From Brucella daejeonensis (GTDB lineage: Bacteria > Pseudomonadota > Alphaproteobacteria > Rhizobiales > Rhizobiaceae): a stretch of 64,000 nt of DNA. The notes beneath the pieces were generated by a model that was not told the origin of the DNA, did no database searches, and saw only the letters and a program-made list of their open reading frames with translations. The stretch spans positions 124,001 through 188,000 of the forward strand of contig NZ_JACIJG010000009.1 of assembly GCF_014199265.1 (NCBI RefSeq). The letters are read 5' to 3'. Shown here piece by piece: positions 51,271-60,915 of this stretch; the stretch's first letter is position 1; every line of letters starts with the position of its first letter. A program made the position numbers and the translations under genes.

Positions 51271-52400
51271 GCGTCATAGGCGCCGATGGTCTGCGCAGCG
51301 ATGCGCGGCCAGGTGTAGTTTTCCCGCACCAGCCTGCTCCCGGCCTCTCCCATGCGCGCCGCGCGCGCCGGGTCGGCAAGCAGTTCCGCCAATCCATTCG
51401 CGACGGATTCCGGCTCCAGCGCCGAGACGATGCCCGCACCGGCCCCGGCAACTTCGGGAAAATGGCAGGCGGTGGTGATCACGACCGGCACACCGCAGGC
51501 AAGCGCCTCGGTAATGGCGACGCTGAACCCTTCCTGACGGCTCGGCAGGCAGAAACATGCCGCCCGCTTCAGCGCCGCGATCTTCTCCGTTCCGTAAAGA
51601 CCGCCGACCATATGGACGCGGCCTGCAAGACCGCTGGCTTCTATTTGTTCGCAAAACGCCTGTTCCGCCCCGCCATCCGGTCCCGCCACCACCAGATCCA
51701 CGCCGGGAAAGCGCTCTGCGATCCGGCGAAAGGCATCGGCCAGAATATCGAGTCCCTTTTTATAATGCAGCCGCGACAGAAACAGCACATAGGGTCGGTC
51801 CGGCAGGCCGGAAACGGCCCCGCCGCCGCCCTCCACCTCGTCGAGGAAAATGCCGTTCGGGATGATGACCGTCGGCGGCTTCAGGCCAAGCGGCTGCATC
51901 AGCGCGATCTCGTCGCCGTTCAGCGCGTGAATGAAGGCCGCGCCATCGAGCATTCGGCGAAAGCCGAACAGGAGCGCGAGTTTCTTTTTCACGGCGCTCT
52001 GCCGCATACTCCACACATCCAGCATACCGCAGCAGCACACGCAGTAAGGCACCCGGTAGCGGCGGCAAAGCATCGAGGCGCGCAGCAGACTGGTTTCCCA
52101 AACGCCGTGCAGATGGACAAAATCCGCCGCGCGGATCAGCCTGTCCATGGCGTGGGCGGCGGCCTGCCCGAACAATGTTTCGCGCAGATCGGGCATGGGC
52201 AGAAGCAACGTGCGCACCTCGTCGAAACCGGGGATGGAAGCGGTGGCGATGGCGGCGCGCGCGCCCACCTCGGCATCGCTGTAGCTGACGATGGTCACCG
52301 CATGGCCAAGCGAAGCCTGTGCCGCCGCCAGCCGCACCACCACGGCCTGCGGCCCGCCCTTGGCCGGATCGTAGGAACCGATGACATGGACGATATTCAT
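51219..52400 (-). CDS. Glycosyltransferase family 4
   Basis: From the ATG at 52400 the 393-residue protein reads MNIVHVIGSYDPAKGGPQAV at the N-terminus, YVLFLSRLHYKKGLDILADA at the start of the donor domain and PSRQEGFSVAITEALACGVP with the E-x7-E pair. A cluster VCCCGMLD near residue 120 lies in the acceptor domain. It belongs to the GT4 group often found in exopolysaccharide loci. It is the last of three co-directed GT4 genes (54967-51219) and overlaps the acetyltransferase gene tail-to-tail. Confidence 0.88.
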   Translation of the reverse strand: MNIVHVIGSYDPAKGGPQAVVVRLAAAQASLGHAVTIVSYSDAEVGARAAIATASIPGFDEVRTLLLPMPDLRETLFGQAAAHAMDRLIRAADFVHLHGVWETSLLRASMLCRRYRVPYCVCCCGMLDVWSMRQSAVKKKLALLFGFRRMLDGAAFIHALNGDEIALMQPLGLKPPTVIIPNGIFLDEVEGGGGAVSGLPDRPYVLFLSRLHYKKGLDILADAFRRIAERFPGVDLVVAGPDGGAEQAFCEQIEASGLAGRVHMVGGLYGTEKIAALKRAACFCLPSRQEGFSVAITEALACGVPVVITTACHFPEVAGAGAGIVSALEPESVANGLAELLADPARAARMGEAGSRLVRENYTWPRIAAQTIGAYDAHTDFRLSRTASAGLPA

Positions 52401-52448
52401 GCTGCCCGCTCCATCCGTTTGGTTTTGCCGCATTTCCGGCAAACCGTT

Positions 52449-53687
52449 TCATATTTTTGCTGGAAATGCCCGATGTCGCGACAGCGCGGCCATCAGCCGC
52501 TCGCCATAGCGCGAAACGGTGAATTCGCTTGCCCTTTCGCGCGCGCTTTCGCTCATCCGGGCAAGCATTGCCGGATTTCCGGCAAGCTGGCGCAGGATTT
52601 CAGCGGTTTCGCGCACATCGCGAACGGGAACGATATAGCCGTCCAGACCATGCCGGACGACGCTGCCGGTATTTTCCGTGCAGATGACCGGAAGCCCGGC
52701 GGCGAGCGCTTCATAGACCGCCGTCGCGGACCCCTCGCAGAGCGAGGGCAGCAGAAACACGTCCGCCCATTCGAACTGCGTCCGCATTTCGCTGCGCGGG
52801 ATAGGTCCGGTCAGTTCCACGCTCGCGGCAAGTTTCGTCCGCGCTTGCGGCAGGATATCGACCGGGCCGACCATGCGGAAATGCGCCTTGTCTTCCAGCG
52901 CCCGCGCCACGGCGCCGACATAGGGCGACCCCTTGCGCAAGCCGACCGCGCCGACCGTCAGAACGCGCAGCCGCCCCGGCAGGCGCGGACACGGGTCGAG
53001 CAGGAAACGGTCGTCAACGCCATAGGGCACCACCACCAGCTTTTCCGGCGCGCAGCCGGCCTCCACCGCGTGATGCGCCACGAACTCCGAAGGGCAAACC
53101 ACGACATCGGCAATGCGCCATTCGGCCCGCTCGCGACCGGCAAAGGCCGGGGCGTGAACATCGTCGGCGACCGGCTGCTGCCAGCCCGGATTTAGCGCCT
53201 CTTCTTCACGGGCGAGCCTGTCCACGACGGTGCGCGGAGCGATCATCTGCTCCACCGCCGTCCATAGCCCCCGCCCCTTGGCAGCCGTCAGCATTTCCAG
53301 CGCTTCGCCGCTGAAGGCATAGACGCCGCTTGCGCCGTGGAAACCGCTATCGGCAACCAGTTTTCCAAACGTTTCTCCGGCCCATATGGCGTTGGCGGTG
53401 GATTTCGGCCCGGTCTGGTTCGCAAGCCTTCTCATGGCCGAATGCAGGCCGAACCCCGGAAAGGTCGTCATGCGTTCCCGCGGTATCCCTTGCGGCGCGC
53501 GCCCGACCAGCCGGCGCACCGAAGCGGGCAGCGCGGCGGGCGGCAGGCCGTTCAACAGGCGCGGCCAGCCCTGAAGCGCGCATATGTCGGTATAGAAATG
53601 CGCGAGCCTTTCGCGGCTGGCGAAGATGCGCGGCACCGCATAATGCATCCGCGCGCCCAACTGGCTGACCACCACGGAACCGTCCAT
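52449..53687 (-). CDS. Glycosyltransferase family 4
   Basis: The ATG at 53687 shares its first base with the TGA of the preceding gene, and the product has 412 residues. It has RLRVLTVGAVGLRKGSPYVG in the donor domain and SLCEGSATAVYEALAAGLPV with the E-x7-E pair; the N-terminal half is unusual for GT4 (MHYAVPRIFASRERLAHFYT), as in some fucosyl- or rhamnosyl-type enzymes of exopolysaccharide loci. It is coupled to the gene at 53687-54967. The very long upstream frame is an artefact of overlap with that gene. Confidence 0.85.
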   Translation of the reverse strand: MDGSVVVSQLGARMHYAVPRIFASRERLAHFYTDICALQGWPRLLNGLPPAALPASVRRLVGRAPQGIPRERMTTFPGFGLHSAMRRLANQTGPKSTANAIWAGETFGKLVADSGFHGASGVYAFSGEALEMLTAAKGRGLWTAVEQMIAPRTVVDRLAREEEALNPGWQQPVADDVHAPAFAGRERAEWRIADVVVCPSEFVAHHAVEAGCAPEKLVVVPYGVDDRFLLDPCPRLPGRLRVLTVGAVGLRKGSPYVGAVARALEDKAHFRMVGPVDILPQARTKLAASVELTGPIPRSEMRTQFEWADVFLLPSLCEGSATAVYEALAAGLPVICTENTGSVVRHGLDGYIVPVRDVRETAEILRQLAGNPAMLARMSESARERASEFTVSRYGERLMAALSRHRAFPAKI

Positions 53688-54967
53688 CACATTTCCCTCG
53701 GACGAAAACGGCGGTCCAGAACCGGCATTGTCGGGGGGATCGCCTCTTCCTCCAGCCTGCCGATGGCCGATTGCCACATGGCGGTTCCGTATTCGCGCGA
53801 ATAGGCGGTTTCCATCAGATAGCGCGCATTGTGGCCCATCGTGGTGCGGCTCACCCGCGAATGCCTCAGATGCAGGATGGCCATCACCAGCGCATCGACC
53901 TCGCCGGGACGCAGCGCGATGCCGCATTCGAAATCGCGCACGATGGCGCCGATCTCGCCCTCGGTATCGCCGATGAAGATCGTCGGGCGCGCCGCCGCCA
54001 GAACGCCGTAAAACTTGCTCGGTACGATGCAATGTTCCAGTTCCGGCTTCAGCGAGACCAGATGGACATTGGCCGCGCAAAGGCTCTCGGACAGTTTTTC
54101 GACCGGCTGGAACGGCTTCATGACGACATTGCTCAGCCCGCGCCGCTTCACCTCGCTTTCGACATATCCGCGCTGCTGGCCCTCGCCCACCATGAGAAAA
54201 ACGATGCTTTTCATATGCTTGAGGCGCTCGGCTGCATCGAGAACCGTTGCAAATTCATGCGCGCGACCGAAATTGCCGGAATAGCCGACGACGAATTTAT
54301 GTCCCAGACCCCAGGCCCGGCGCAGCGGATTGCGCGCCGGTTCGACGGGCATGATCTCGTTGCGGTCGGCCCAGTGATGCACCACGCTCAGGCTTTCCGC
54401 CGGAATGTCCCGGCTCGCCAGATAGCGCGCCATGCGATCTATCGGGCAGATCGTCAGCGCCGAACGGCGCATCGACCAGTCGCGCAGGGCAATCGTCAGC
54501 TTGCCGGAAAAGGCATCCGGGCTGACGAGGCCGAGTTCCATCGCGGTTTCGGGGAAGAGATCCATCACCCAGTTGACCATTCTGGCCCCGCGAAAGCGGA
54601 TCGGCAGCGCAGCGGAAACCGAAAGCAGCGGCGGATCGGTGCAGATCACGCAGATATCGTCCTTGCGGGCATTGGCCGCAAACCATGCCGCCGCCGACAG
54701 GTGGAAGGTGGCATAATCGACCGCGCGCCCGACAAGCCTGCTTCGCCCGAAACCGGAGGTGCGGATGCGGTGCACCTCGATGCCGTCCACCGTTTCGCGC
54801 GCAGGCAGGGCCTCGTTGCGGCGGTCATGATAGGAGCGGCTCGCCAGCACCACGGTCTCGATGCCTTCGCGGACAAGCGTCCGGGCAAGGCTCGTCACCA
54901 TCCGGCTCGTCGCCGACTGGTCAGGATGGAAATATCGATTGGCAAGCACCACGCGCATGGTCCGCAT
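53687..54967 (-). CDS. Glycosyltransferase family 4 (WbuB-like)
   Basis: The 426-residue protein starts MRTMRVVLANRYFHPDQSAT (a second start lies at 54958). It contains YSGNFGRAHEFATVLDAAER, VFLMVGEGQQRGYVE and LVSLKPELEHCIVPSKFYGV followed by AAARPTIFIGDTEGEIG. These are features of WbuB-like GT4 enzymes that transfer fucosamine- or hexose-type sugars in O-antigen and capsule loci. It is the first gene of a three-transferase operon and is divergent from gmd. Confidence 0.87.
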   Translation of the reverse strand: MRTMRVVLANRYFHPDQSATSRMVTSLARTLVREGIETVVLASRSYHDRRNEALPARETVDGIEVHRIRTSGFGRSRLVGRAVDYATFHLSAAAWFAANARKDDICVICTDPPLLSVSAALPIRFRGARMVNWVMDLFPETAMELGLVSPDAFSGKLTIALRDWSMRRSALTICPIDRMARYLASRDIPAESLSVVHHWADRNEIMPVEPARNPLRRAWGLGHKFVVGYSGNFGRAHEFATVLDAAERLKHMKSIVFLMVGEGQQRGYVESEVKRRGLSNVVMKPFQPVEKLSESLCAANVHLVSLKPELEHCIVPSKFYGVLAAARPTIFIGDTEGEIGAIVRDFECGIALRPGEVDALVMAILHLRHSRVSRTTMGHNARYLMETAYSREYGTAMWQSAIGRLEEEAIPPTMPVLDRRFRPREM

Positions 54968-55215
54968 CCCGTATTGATCCGCTCGCGGTCAGGATCGCAA
55001 CAGGGCGCGCGATACCGCAAGAAACCCAAAGGCATGGGACGCCCCCACAGCGGTCGAACACCCTACCTCTTTCGGCGAAACCGGACATGCCGACCGCGCC
55101 CCGAGGCTCATCCGAACAGGGATGCTTCGCGCCGCGATTGCCGTTTTGGAGCCGTTCTGCCCGCGCGTGAAATCGCTAACATGGTCTCAACGAAACTCTC
55201 GTCGGAGGGAAGACC

Positions 55216-56286
55216 TTGCAGGAAAAAACGGCTCTCATCGTCGGCGTGACCGGACAGGACGGCGCTTATCTGAGCGAACTTCTGCTCAACAAGGGCTATC
55301 GCGTGCACGGGCTGAAACGGCGTTCCTCCTCGTTCAACACGGCCCGTATCGACCATCTCTATCAGGACCCGCACGAGGAGAATGTCCGCTTCCGTCTCCA
55401 TTTCGGCGACCTGACGGATGCCACCAATCTGTGCCGCGTCATTCAGGAAGTGCGCCCGGACGAAATCTACAACCTCGGCGCCCAGAGCCATGTGCAGGTG
55501 AGTTTTGAAACCCCGGAATATACCGCCAATGCCGACGCGCTCGGCACGTTGCGGCTTCTGGAGGCCCTGCGCATTCTGGGCCTGGGAAAAACCTGCCGCT
55601 TCTATCAGGCCTCGACATCCGAACTGTTCGGCAACAGTTCGCCGCACGCCCAGAACGAGCATACCCCCTTTGCGCCGCGTAGCCCCTATGCGACGGCGAA
55701 GCTCTATGCCTACTGGACGACGGTCAATTATCGCGACGCCTATGGCTTTCACGCCTCGAACGGCATCCTGTTCAACCATGAAAGCCCGCTGCGCGGCGAG
55801 ACATTCGTGACGCGCAAGATCACGCGCGCGGTCGCCGCCATCGAACGCGGATTGCAGGACAGGCTGCGGCTCGGCAATCTCGATTCCCGCCGCGACTGGG
55901 GCCATGCCCGCGACTATGTGGAGGGCATGTGGCGCATCCTGCAGGAAGACACGCCCGACGATTACGTTCTCGCGACCGGCGAGACGCATACGGTGCGCGA
56001 ATTCGTCGAACATGCCTTCAGGGCCGTCGACCGGGAGATCGAATGGTGCGGCGACGGTGCAGGGGAGACGGGCATCGACCGCAAGACCGGCAATTGCCTG
56101 ATCGAGATCGATCCGCGTTATTTCCGTCCGAACGAGGTCGATTTCCTGCTCGGCGACGCCTCCAAGGCAAAGGCCCGCCTCGGCTGGCAGCACAGGACCG
56201 GCTTTGAAAGCCTCGTCGCGGAAATGATGGACTGGGACCTGCGCAACATCATGCGGGAGGCCGGGCGCAATGACTTCTACGGCTGA
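55216..56286 (+). CDS. gmd: GDP-mannose 4,6-dehydratase
   Basis: The start is the TTG at 55216, after GGAGGGAA, giving 356 residues, the normal Gmd length. [20 protein letters not shown] is the NADP site; [26 protein letters not shown] and [11 protein letters not shown] (Tyr-x3-Lys) follow, with [20 protein letters not shown] at the GDP site. It converts GDP-D-mannose to GDP-4-keto-6-deoxymannose, the first step to GDP-L-fucose. It overlaps fcl by 17 bases. The genes for GDP-mannose synthesis are not in the window. Confidence 0.96.
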   Translation: MQEKTALIVGVTGQDGAYLSELLLNKGYRVHGLKRRSSSFNTARIDHLYQDPHEENVRFRLHFGDLTDATNLCRVIQEVRPDEIYNLGAQSHVQVSFETPEYTANADALGTLRLLEALRILGLGKTCRFYQASTSELFGNSSPHAQNEHTPFAPRSPYATAKLYAYWTTVNYRDAYGFHASNGILFNHESPLRGETFVTRKITRAVAAIERGLQDRLRLGNLDSRRDWGHARDYVEGMWRILQEDTPDDYVLATGETHTVREFVEHAFRAVDREIEWCGDGAGETGIDRKTGNCLIEIDPRYFRPNEVDFLLGDASKAKARLGWQHRTGFESLVAEMMDWDLRNIMREAGRNDFYG

Positions 56287-57250
56287 AACGGGACCGGAGC
56301 GGATCTATTCGCTCGAAGGCAAGAAAGTCTTCATCGCCGGGCATGGCGGCATGGTCGGATCGGCGATCCTGCGCCGGCTCAGGCGCGAGAATTGCGATAT
56401 CATTACCGCCGCTCGCAGCGCGCTCGACCTGACCCGACAGGGACCGACCGAGAACTTCATCACCGGCCGCAAGCCGGATGTCATCATCGTCGCCGCCGCC
56501 CGCGTCGGCGGCATTCTCGCCAATGCGCAGTCCCCGGCCGACTTTCTCTACGACAATCTCGCCATCGGCATGAATATCATCCACGCCGCGCATCAGGCGG
56601 GCGTGGAGCGCCTGCTCTGGCTCGGCTCGAGCTGCATCTATCCGCGCGACGCGGCGCAGCCGCTTGCCGAACAAAGCCTCCTGACCGGACCGCTGGAAGC
56701 GACCAACGAAGCCTATGCGATCGCCAAGATCGCCGGGCTGAAATATGCCGAAGCCTGCGCGCGCCAGCATGGCGACCGCTTCATCACCGCCATGCCGACC
56801 AATCTCTACGGGCCGAACGACAATTTCGACCCCGACACCTCGCATGTCTTGCCGGCCCTGATGCGGCGCATCCATGAAGCGAAGACCGGAGGGGCGGATA
56901 AGGTCACGCTGTGGGGAAGCGGCACGCCGCTGCGCGAATTCCTGCATGTGGACGACCTTGCCGATGCCTGCCTGCACCTCCTGCAATTCCATGACGGCAT
57001 CGAGCCGGTCAATATAGGCTCCGGCGAGGAAATCCCGATCCGTGAACTGGCGCTGACCATCGCCCGCATCGTCGGTTATGAAGGCCGCTTCGAGCACGAT
57101 CTCGACAAGCCGGACGGCACGCCGCGCAAGCTTCTCGACACCTCGCGGATGCGCGCGCTCGGCTGGCGGCCCCGCATCGCTCTCGAAGACGGACTGCGTG
57201 CCGTCTATCGCGACTGGCTGGAAAGAACCGCCGATCCCGTCGCGGCATGA
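56270..57250 (+). CDS. fcl: GDP-L-fucose synthase
   Basis: The 326-residue protein has [39 protein letters not shown] with the catalytic Ser and Cys region, [17 protein letters not shown] (Tyr-x3-Lys), [20 protein letters not shown] and [14 protein letters not shown], all diagnostic for the GDP-4-keto-6-deoxymannose 3,5-epimerase-reductase. It completes GDP-L-fucose synthesis after Gmd. The two genes overlap by 17 bases and are surely co-translated. Fucose, or a derivative of it, is therefore a likely component of the polymer. It is convergent with the Wza-family gene. Confidence 0.95.
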   Translation: MTSTAETGPERIYSLEGKKVFIAGHGGMVGSAILRRLRRENCDIITAARSALDLTRQGPTENFITGRKPDVIIVAAARVGGILANAQSPADFLYDNLAIGMNIIHAAHQAGVERLLWLGSSCIYPRDAAQPLAEQSLLTGPLEATNEAYAIAKIAGLKYAEACARQHGDRFITAMPTNLYGPNDNFDPDTSHVLPALMRRIHEAKTGGADKVTLWGSGTPLREFLHVDDLADACLHLLQFHDGIEPVNIGSGEEIPIRELALTIARIVGYEGRFEHDLDKPDGTPRKLLDTSRMRALGWRPRIALEDGLRAVYRDWLERTADPVAA

Positions 57251-57272
57251 AGGCAAACGGAAACAGCTTCGG

Positions 57273-58520
57273 TCAGGATGGCGAAGCGCCGATCCTGCTC
57301 ATGTCCAGCTCCACGCGCAATATGTCGCCCGGCAGGATTTCGCTGCGCTCGCTGGCGGCGATTTCCTGAAACGTGCCGTCAACACTGCGACTGATGGTGA
57401 AAATCAGCTTCCTGCGCATGTCGGACGAGGAAATATTGCCTGATGACCTGGCGATTTCCGCCATGGTCTGAAGCTGGGCGGCGCTGCGGCGCTCCATGCG
57501 GGCGACATTGAGATCCACTTCCTGAAGGCTGGTCGCCGCCTCGCTGCGCCGCGTCTCTTCGAGACCGGCGATGCGCTGCTGCACGGCAAGCTGGTTCTGC
57601 CTGGCGCGGGCGAGAAAGGAAGCAAGCTCCAGTGCCGCGCGACGGGTCGCCGAAAGGTCGCGCTCCATGTCGCGCAGGCTCGATCGTGCCGCCAGCCCCT
57701 TCTCGACCAGCGATTTGCTGGAATCGACATTCTCCTGCAAAAGCCCGATTTCCGCATCATGCAGCCTGATGCTCTGCTGCAAGGTCCGGATTTCGTCCGC
57801 ATAGCTCTGGGCCTGCGCTTCCAGCCCCTGTCTTTCGGCGGCAAGATTGTTGCGGCGGACGTCGAACAGCGTCTTTTCACCATCGAGCATATGCCCGGTC
57901 AGCGCCGCCGTCTCCTTGTCGGCGGGCGACTTCGCGGCGAGGTCGTAGCTGAAATCGGTTCCGTTAAGCTCGGCTTCGAGCCGTGCGCGCCGTATCGACA
58001 TCGCAACGAGCTGCATTTGCAGGTCTGCATATTCCTGCTGGACCGAGATAAGCTGCATACCCGCCGTGACGGCGGGCGCTTCGCCCTTCCCCGCCCCGCC
58101 GCCAAGCACCATCAATTGAAGCGCCACCATGCCGGGGCGGAACTCGTACTTGCCCGGCAGCTTGACGTCGCCGACCACGTAAACCGGCGCATACTGGCTG
58201 ATTGTCGCCGTGACCGTCAGGCCGGGAATATGCTGCGACAGGGCATTGGCGATCCTTTCGCCGATTTCGGGCGTACTGAGACCGCTGACGGAAATATTGC
58301 CGACCACCGGATAGCCGATATTGCCGTCCACATCGACGGGATAAAGTCCCGTCAGCGAGGGCTGGCCGTAAACCGTCACCTGAAGCACGTCGTTTGCGCC
58401 GACCTTATAGAGCTGTCCGGCAGCAAATGCGCCGCCGATACCGCTTCCCATGAGAATGAGGCCGGAAACCGCCATTCGCAGCCACACAAGACGCGTTTTG
58501 GAACAGGCTCTTATTGTCAT
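57273..58520 (-). CDS. Polysaccharide export protein (Wza/OtnA family) with coiled-coil insert
   Basis: From the ATG at 58520 the product has 415 residues. A Sec-type signal (LRMAVSGLILMGSGIGGAFA) precedes a poly-export domain, AGQLYKVGANDVLQVTVYGQ and VYVVGDVKLPGKYEFRPGM. Then comes a long Gln/Glu/Arg-rich coiled coil (residues 200-360), and a second export-type beta motif, EILPGDILRVELD, ends the protein. The layout fits ExoF-like proteins of rhizobia rather than classic Wza, and no lipobox Cys is evident. It should form the periplasmic or outer-membrane part of the export path. It lies ten bases after the Wzc-like gene in one operon. Confidence 0.87.
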   Translation of the reverse strand: MTIRACSKTRLVWLRMAVSGLILMGSGIGGAFAAGQLYKVGANDVLQVTVYGQPSLTGLYPVDVDGNIGYPVVGNISVSGLSTPEIGERIANALSQHIPGLTVTATISQYAPVYVVGDVKLPGKYEFRPGMVALQLMVLGGGAGKGEAPAVTAGMQLISVQQEYADLQMQLVAMSIRRARLEAELNGTDFSYDLAAKSPADKETAALTGHMLDGEKTLFDVRRNNLAAERQGLEAQAQSYADEIRTLQQSIRLHDAEIGLLQENVDSSKSLVEKGLAARSSLRDMERDLSATRRAALELASFLARARQNQLAVQQRIAGLEETRRSEAATSLQEVDLNVARMERRSAAQLQTMAEIARSSGNISSSDMRRKLIFTISRSVDGTFQEIAASERSEILPGDILRVELDMSRIGASPS

Positions 58521-58530
58521 GCCATCCCCC

Positions 58531-60768
58531 TCAAACCTGTTCCCGCGCCCTGTCCGCCGGCTCCTTGCGGCGCAACGCAAATGCCGTGCGGAAAAACCGC
58601 CCGACCCGCCCCAACCCGTCGCGCAACGCCTCCGCCGGTCCCGTTATCCATGTGCGATAGGACGATGAAAGCTGGTTCACCACGGCAAGCGCCGGTTTCC
58701 TGCCGAAAGACGCCATGGTCTGGATCAGCGCATTGGTGGCGCCGGGGTCCTGCTGGTCGGCCTGCACGACGAGAAGCGCCGTATCGGTCGCGCGCGCCAG
58801 AAGCACGGAGCGCTTGTCTTCCCGCACCGGCGGCAAGTCCACGAGAATGATCTTGTGATCGGCGCGAAGCTGCGCGATCAGTTCCGCCAGCCAGTCGCCT
58901 TCACGCCGCGACCGGCCGGGCGTGATGATATCGATGCCAGAACCGTGGTCGTGCACCAGCGTCGCGCCGGTCAGCTGGCGCCCGGCGGGTGGAATGTCCG
59001 GCTCGTTATACGGCACGCCGAAGGCCTCCGACAGGCTCGACCGGCGGGCAAGCTTGCCTGTTTCCTGCTCCGGCACGCCAAAGCCGCTATTCGTCGCATC
59101 GATAACCGCAACCGTCACGCCAGTCGCCGCGAATTGCTGGGCAAGCGCGGTGATGAGCAGGGTCTTGCCCTCACCGTCGGTCAGGGAAATGACCGAAAGC
59201 GCCAGTGAATCGCGCCCGCGCGCCAGCATCCGCAGGCGATCGTGCACCGATCTGACGGCACGTCCGAAGGCGCTCGCGGGGTCGAGGCCGCGTGTCACGA
59301 GCTGCGGCACGGTCAGCCGCGGAGAGACCGGAAGCAGGGTCGCCGCCGGAAGGCCCGGCAGCACCAGCGAAGCCGTCTGCGCCGGACGTATCTTGTCGAA
59401 GGTCTCTTTCAGCATGGTGCCCGCGAACGCCACGAGGCCGCCAAGCCCGAACCCCAGCAGCAGCCAGTTTGCGAGCCGGGGGCTGGCCTTGGCCATGGCC
59501 GGTTCGGCGCTGGAAATCATCTGCGCTTCCGGCGCGGCGATGCCGTCCTGCTCGATAAGCTGTTTGTAGCGGGTCAGATAGCTTTCATAGACGGTGCGGC
59601 TGGCATTCGCCTCGCGGTCCAGTTGCCCCGCCTTCACCTGTGCCTGATTGGCATTGGCGAGATCGACTTCAGCGACCCGCAATGCGTCCTCAAGACCGGC
59701 CCGCCGCTGGCGCGCGATCTGGATTTCATTGCCCAGGCTTTCGACGATCTCGCCGACCTGCGCCGAAATCTGCTGTCTCAGTGCCTCCCTCTCCGCCGTC
59801 AGAATGGGAATTTCAGCGCTTTTCAGCGCACCGTTGGAGCGTAGCTCGTCAAGCTGGCGCGCCACGCGCGCCTCCTCGTTGCGCAAATTCTGGATGGTGG
59901 GTGAAGCCAGAACTTCCGACAGGGCCGGCGCCCCGTTGCCGCGCTTCAGTTCTTCCGCCGTGCGCAGCCGCGCCTCGGCAAGCGAAACCGCGCCGGTTGC
60001 CGCCACGATCTCATTGTTCAGCGCGGCCACGCGCTGCGCCTGAAAGCTGATCTGCCCCTGCTCGCCCGCCAGACGCGATTTCTGGCGGAATTCCTCTGCC
60101 GCCCGCTCCGCGCCCTCAAGGTCGCTGCGAAGCGTGACCAGCTTGTCGCCCAGCCATTCGCTCACGCGCCGCGCCGCCGACTGCTGCACATCGATCTGAT
60201 GCTCCAGATAAGCCGCCGCAAACGCATTGGCCACCTTCGCCGCATAGGCCGGATCGGGCGCGCGATAGGAAATGAAGATCGTGTAGGAGCGCCCGTCATT
60301 CGTAACGCGCAGGCGCGACAGGAGAAGGTCGATCTGCTGGCGTTCGCGCGCTGCCGGATCGACAGCGCGCGCGCCCTTCGGCTCCGGCGGCGCCGCCGCG
60401 GCGGACGACAGCACGGTGCGGGAATGCAAGGCCGTCGGCACGGCGATATTGTCCGCTTTCAGAATGTCGATGACCTTGCGCGCCATCATGCGCGAACTGA
60501 TGATATCGAGCTCCGATCGCAGGACGGGACTGTCCTGCGGCAGCGGCGTTATAGCGCTTTCGCTCGGCAGGGCCTGAAGACGCCGCATATCCAGCACCAG
60601 AACGGATTCGGAAACATAGCTCACCGGCGAAACGAGATAGCCCGCAAAGCCGATGCCGATACCCGCGAGCACCGGTATGGCCAGCAGCATCTTTCTGCGC
60701 CTTGCCATGTCGAGCAGGTCGGCCACCGGCTGCCGCCCGCCTGCTGTCGAAACATCGGAGATGATCAC
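58531..60768 (-). CDS. Wzc/ExoP-like polysaccharide co-polymerase with degraded kinase site
   Basis: The 745-residue protein has a Wzz-type N-terminus with a helix at residues 28-48, a long periplasmic coiled coil (190-410), a second helix near 435-455 (WLLLGFGLGGLVAFAGTML) and a cytoplasmic P-loop domain. Walker A is SLTDGEGKTLL near 528-537. The Walker A' strand reads VAVIDATNSGFG, lacking the second Asp and the Arg of the usual D-x-D-x-R. Walker B is IILVDLPPV. The C-terminal tail has only one Tyr (in SSSYRTW) instead of the Tyr cluster of BY-kinases. It probably sets chain length without tyrosine autophosphorylation. It is the first gene of its operon. Confidence 0.88.
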   Translation of the reverse strand: MIISDVSTAGGRQPVADLLDMARRRKMLLAIPVLAGIGIGFAGYLVSPVSYVSESVLVLDMRRLQALPSESAITPLPQDSPVLRSELDIISSRMMARKVIDILKADNIAVPTALHSRTVLSSAAAAPPEPKGARAVDPAARERQQIDLLLSRLRVTNDGRSYTIFISYRAPDPAYAAKVANAFAAAYLEHQIDVQQSAARRVSEWLGDKLVTLRSDLEGAERAAEEFRQKSRLAGEQGQISFQAQRVAALNNEIVAATGAVSLAEARLRTAEELKRGNGAPALSEVLASPTIQNLRNEEARVARQLDELRSNGALKSAEIPILTAEREALRQQISAQVGEIVESLGNEIQIARQRRAGLEDALRVAEVDLANANQAQVKAGQLDREANASRTVYESYLTRYKQLIEQDGIAAPEAQMISSAEPAMAKASPRLANWLLLGFGLGGLVAFAGTMLKETFDKIRPAQTASLVLPGLPAATLLPVSPRLTVPQLVTRGLDPASAFGRAVRSVHDRLRMLARGRDSLALSVISLTDGEGKTLLITALAQQFAATGVTVAVIDATNSGFGVPEQETGKLARRSSLSEAFGVPYNEPDIPPAGRQLTGATLVHDHGSGIDIITPGRSRREGDWLAELIAQLRADHKIILVDLPPVREDKRSVLLARATDTALLVVQADQQDPGATNALIQTMASFGRKPALAVVNQLSSSYRTWITGPAEALRDGLGRVGRFFRTAFALRRKEPADRAREQV

Positions 60769-60915
60769 GGAAACTCTCCTCTACGGACGATTTCGTCCGC
60801 CTGCAAACCGCTGCATTTTTTGCCGGAAGGCCCTGGTCTCATCGAAGCGGGACTGGAAGTCAGTCCAGCGGACTGATTTTCCCGCGTAGGCGGCCCCCAC
60901 ATCGGGGAACATGCT

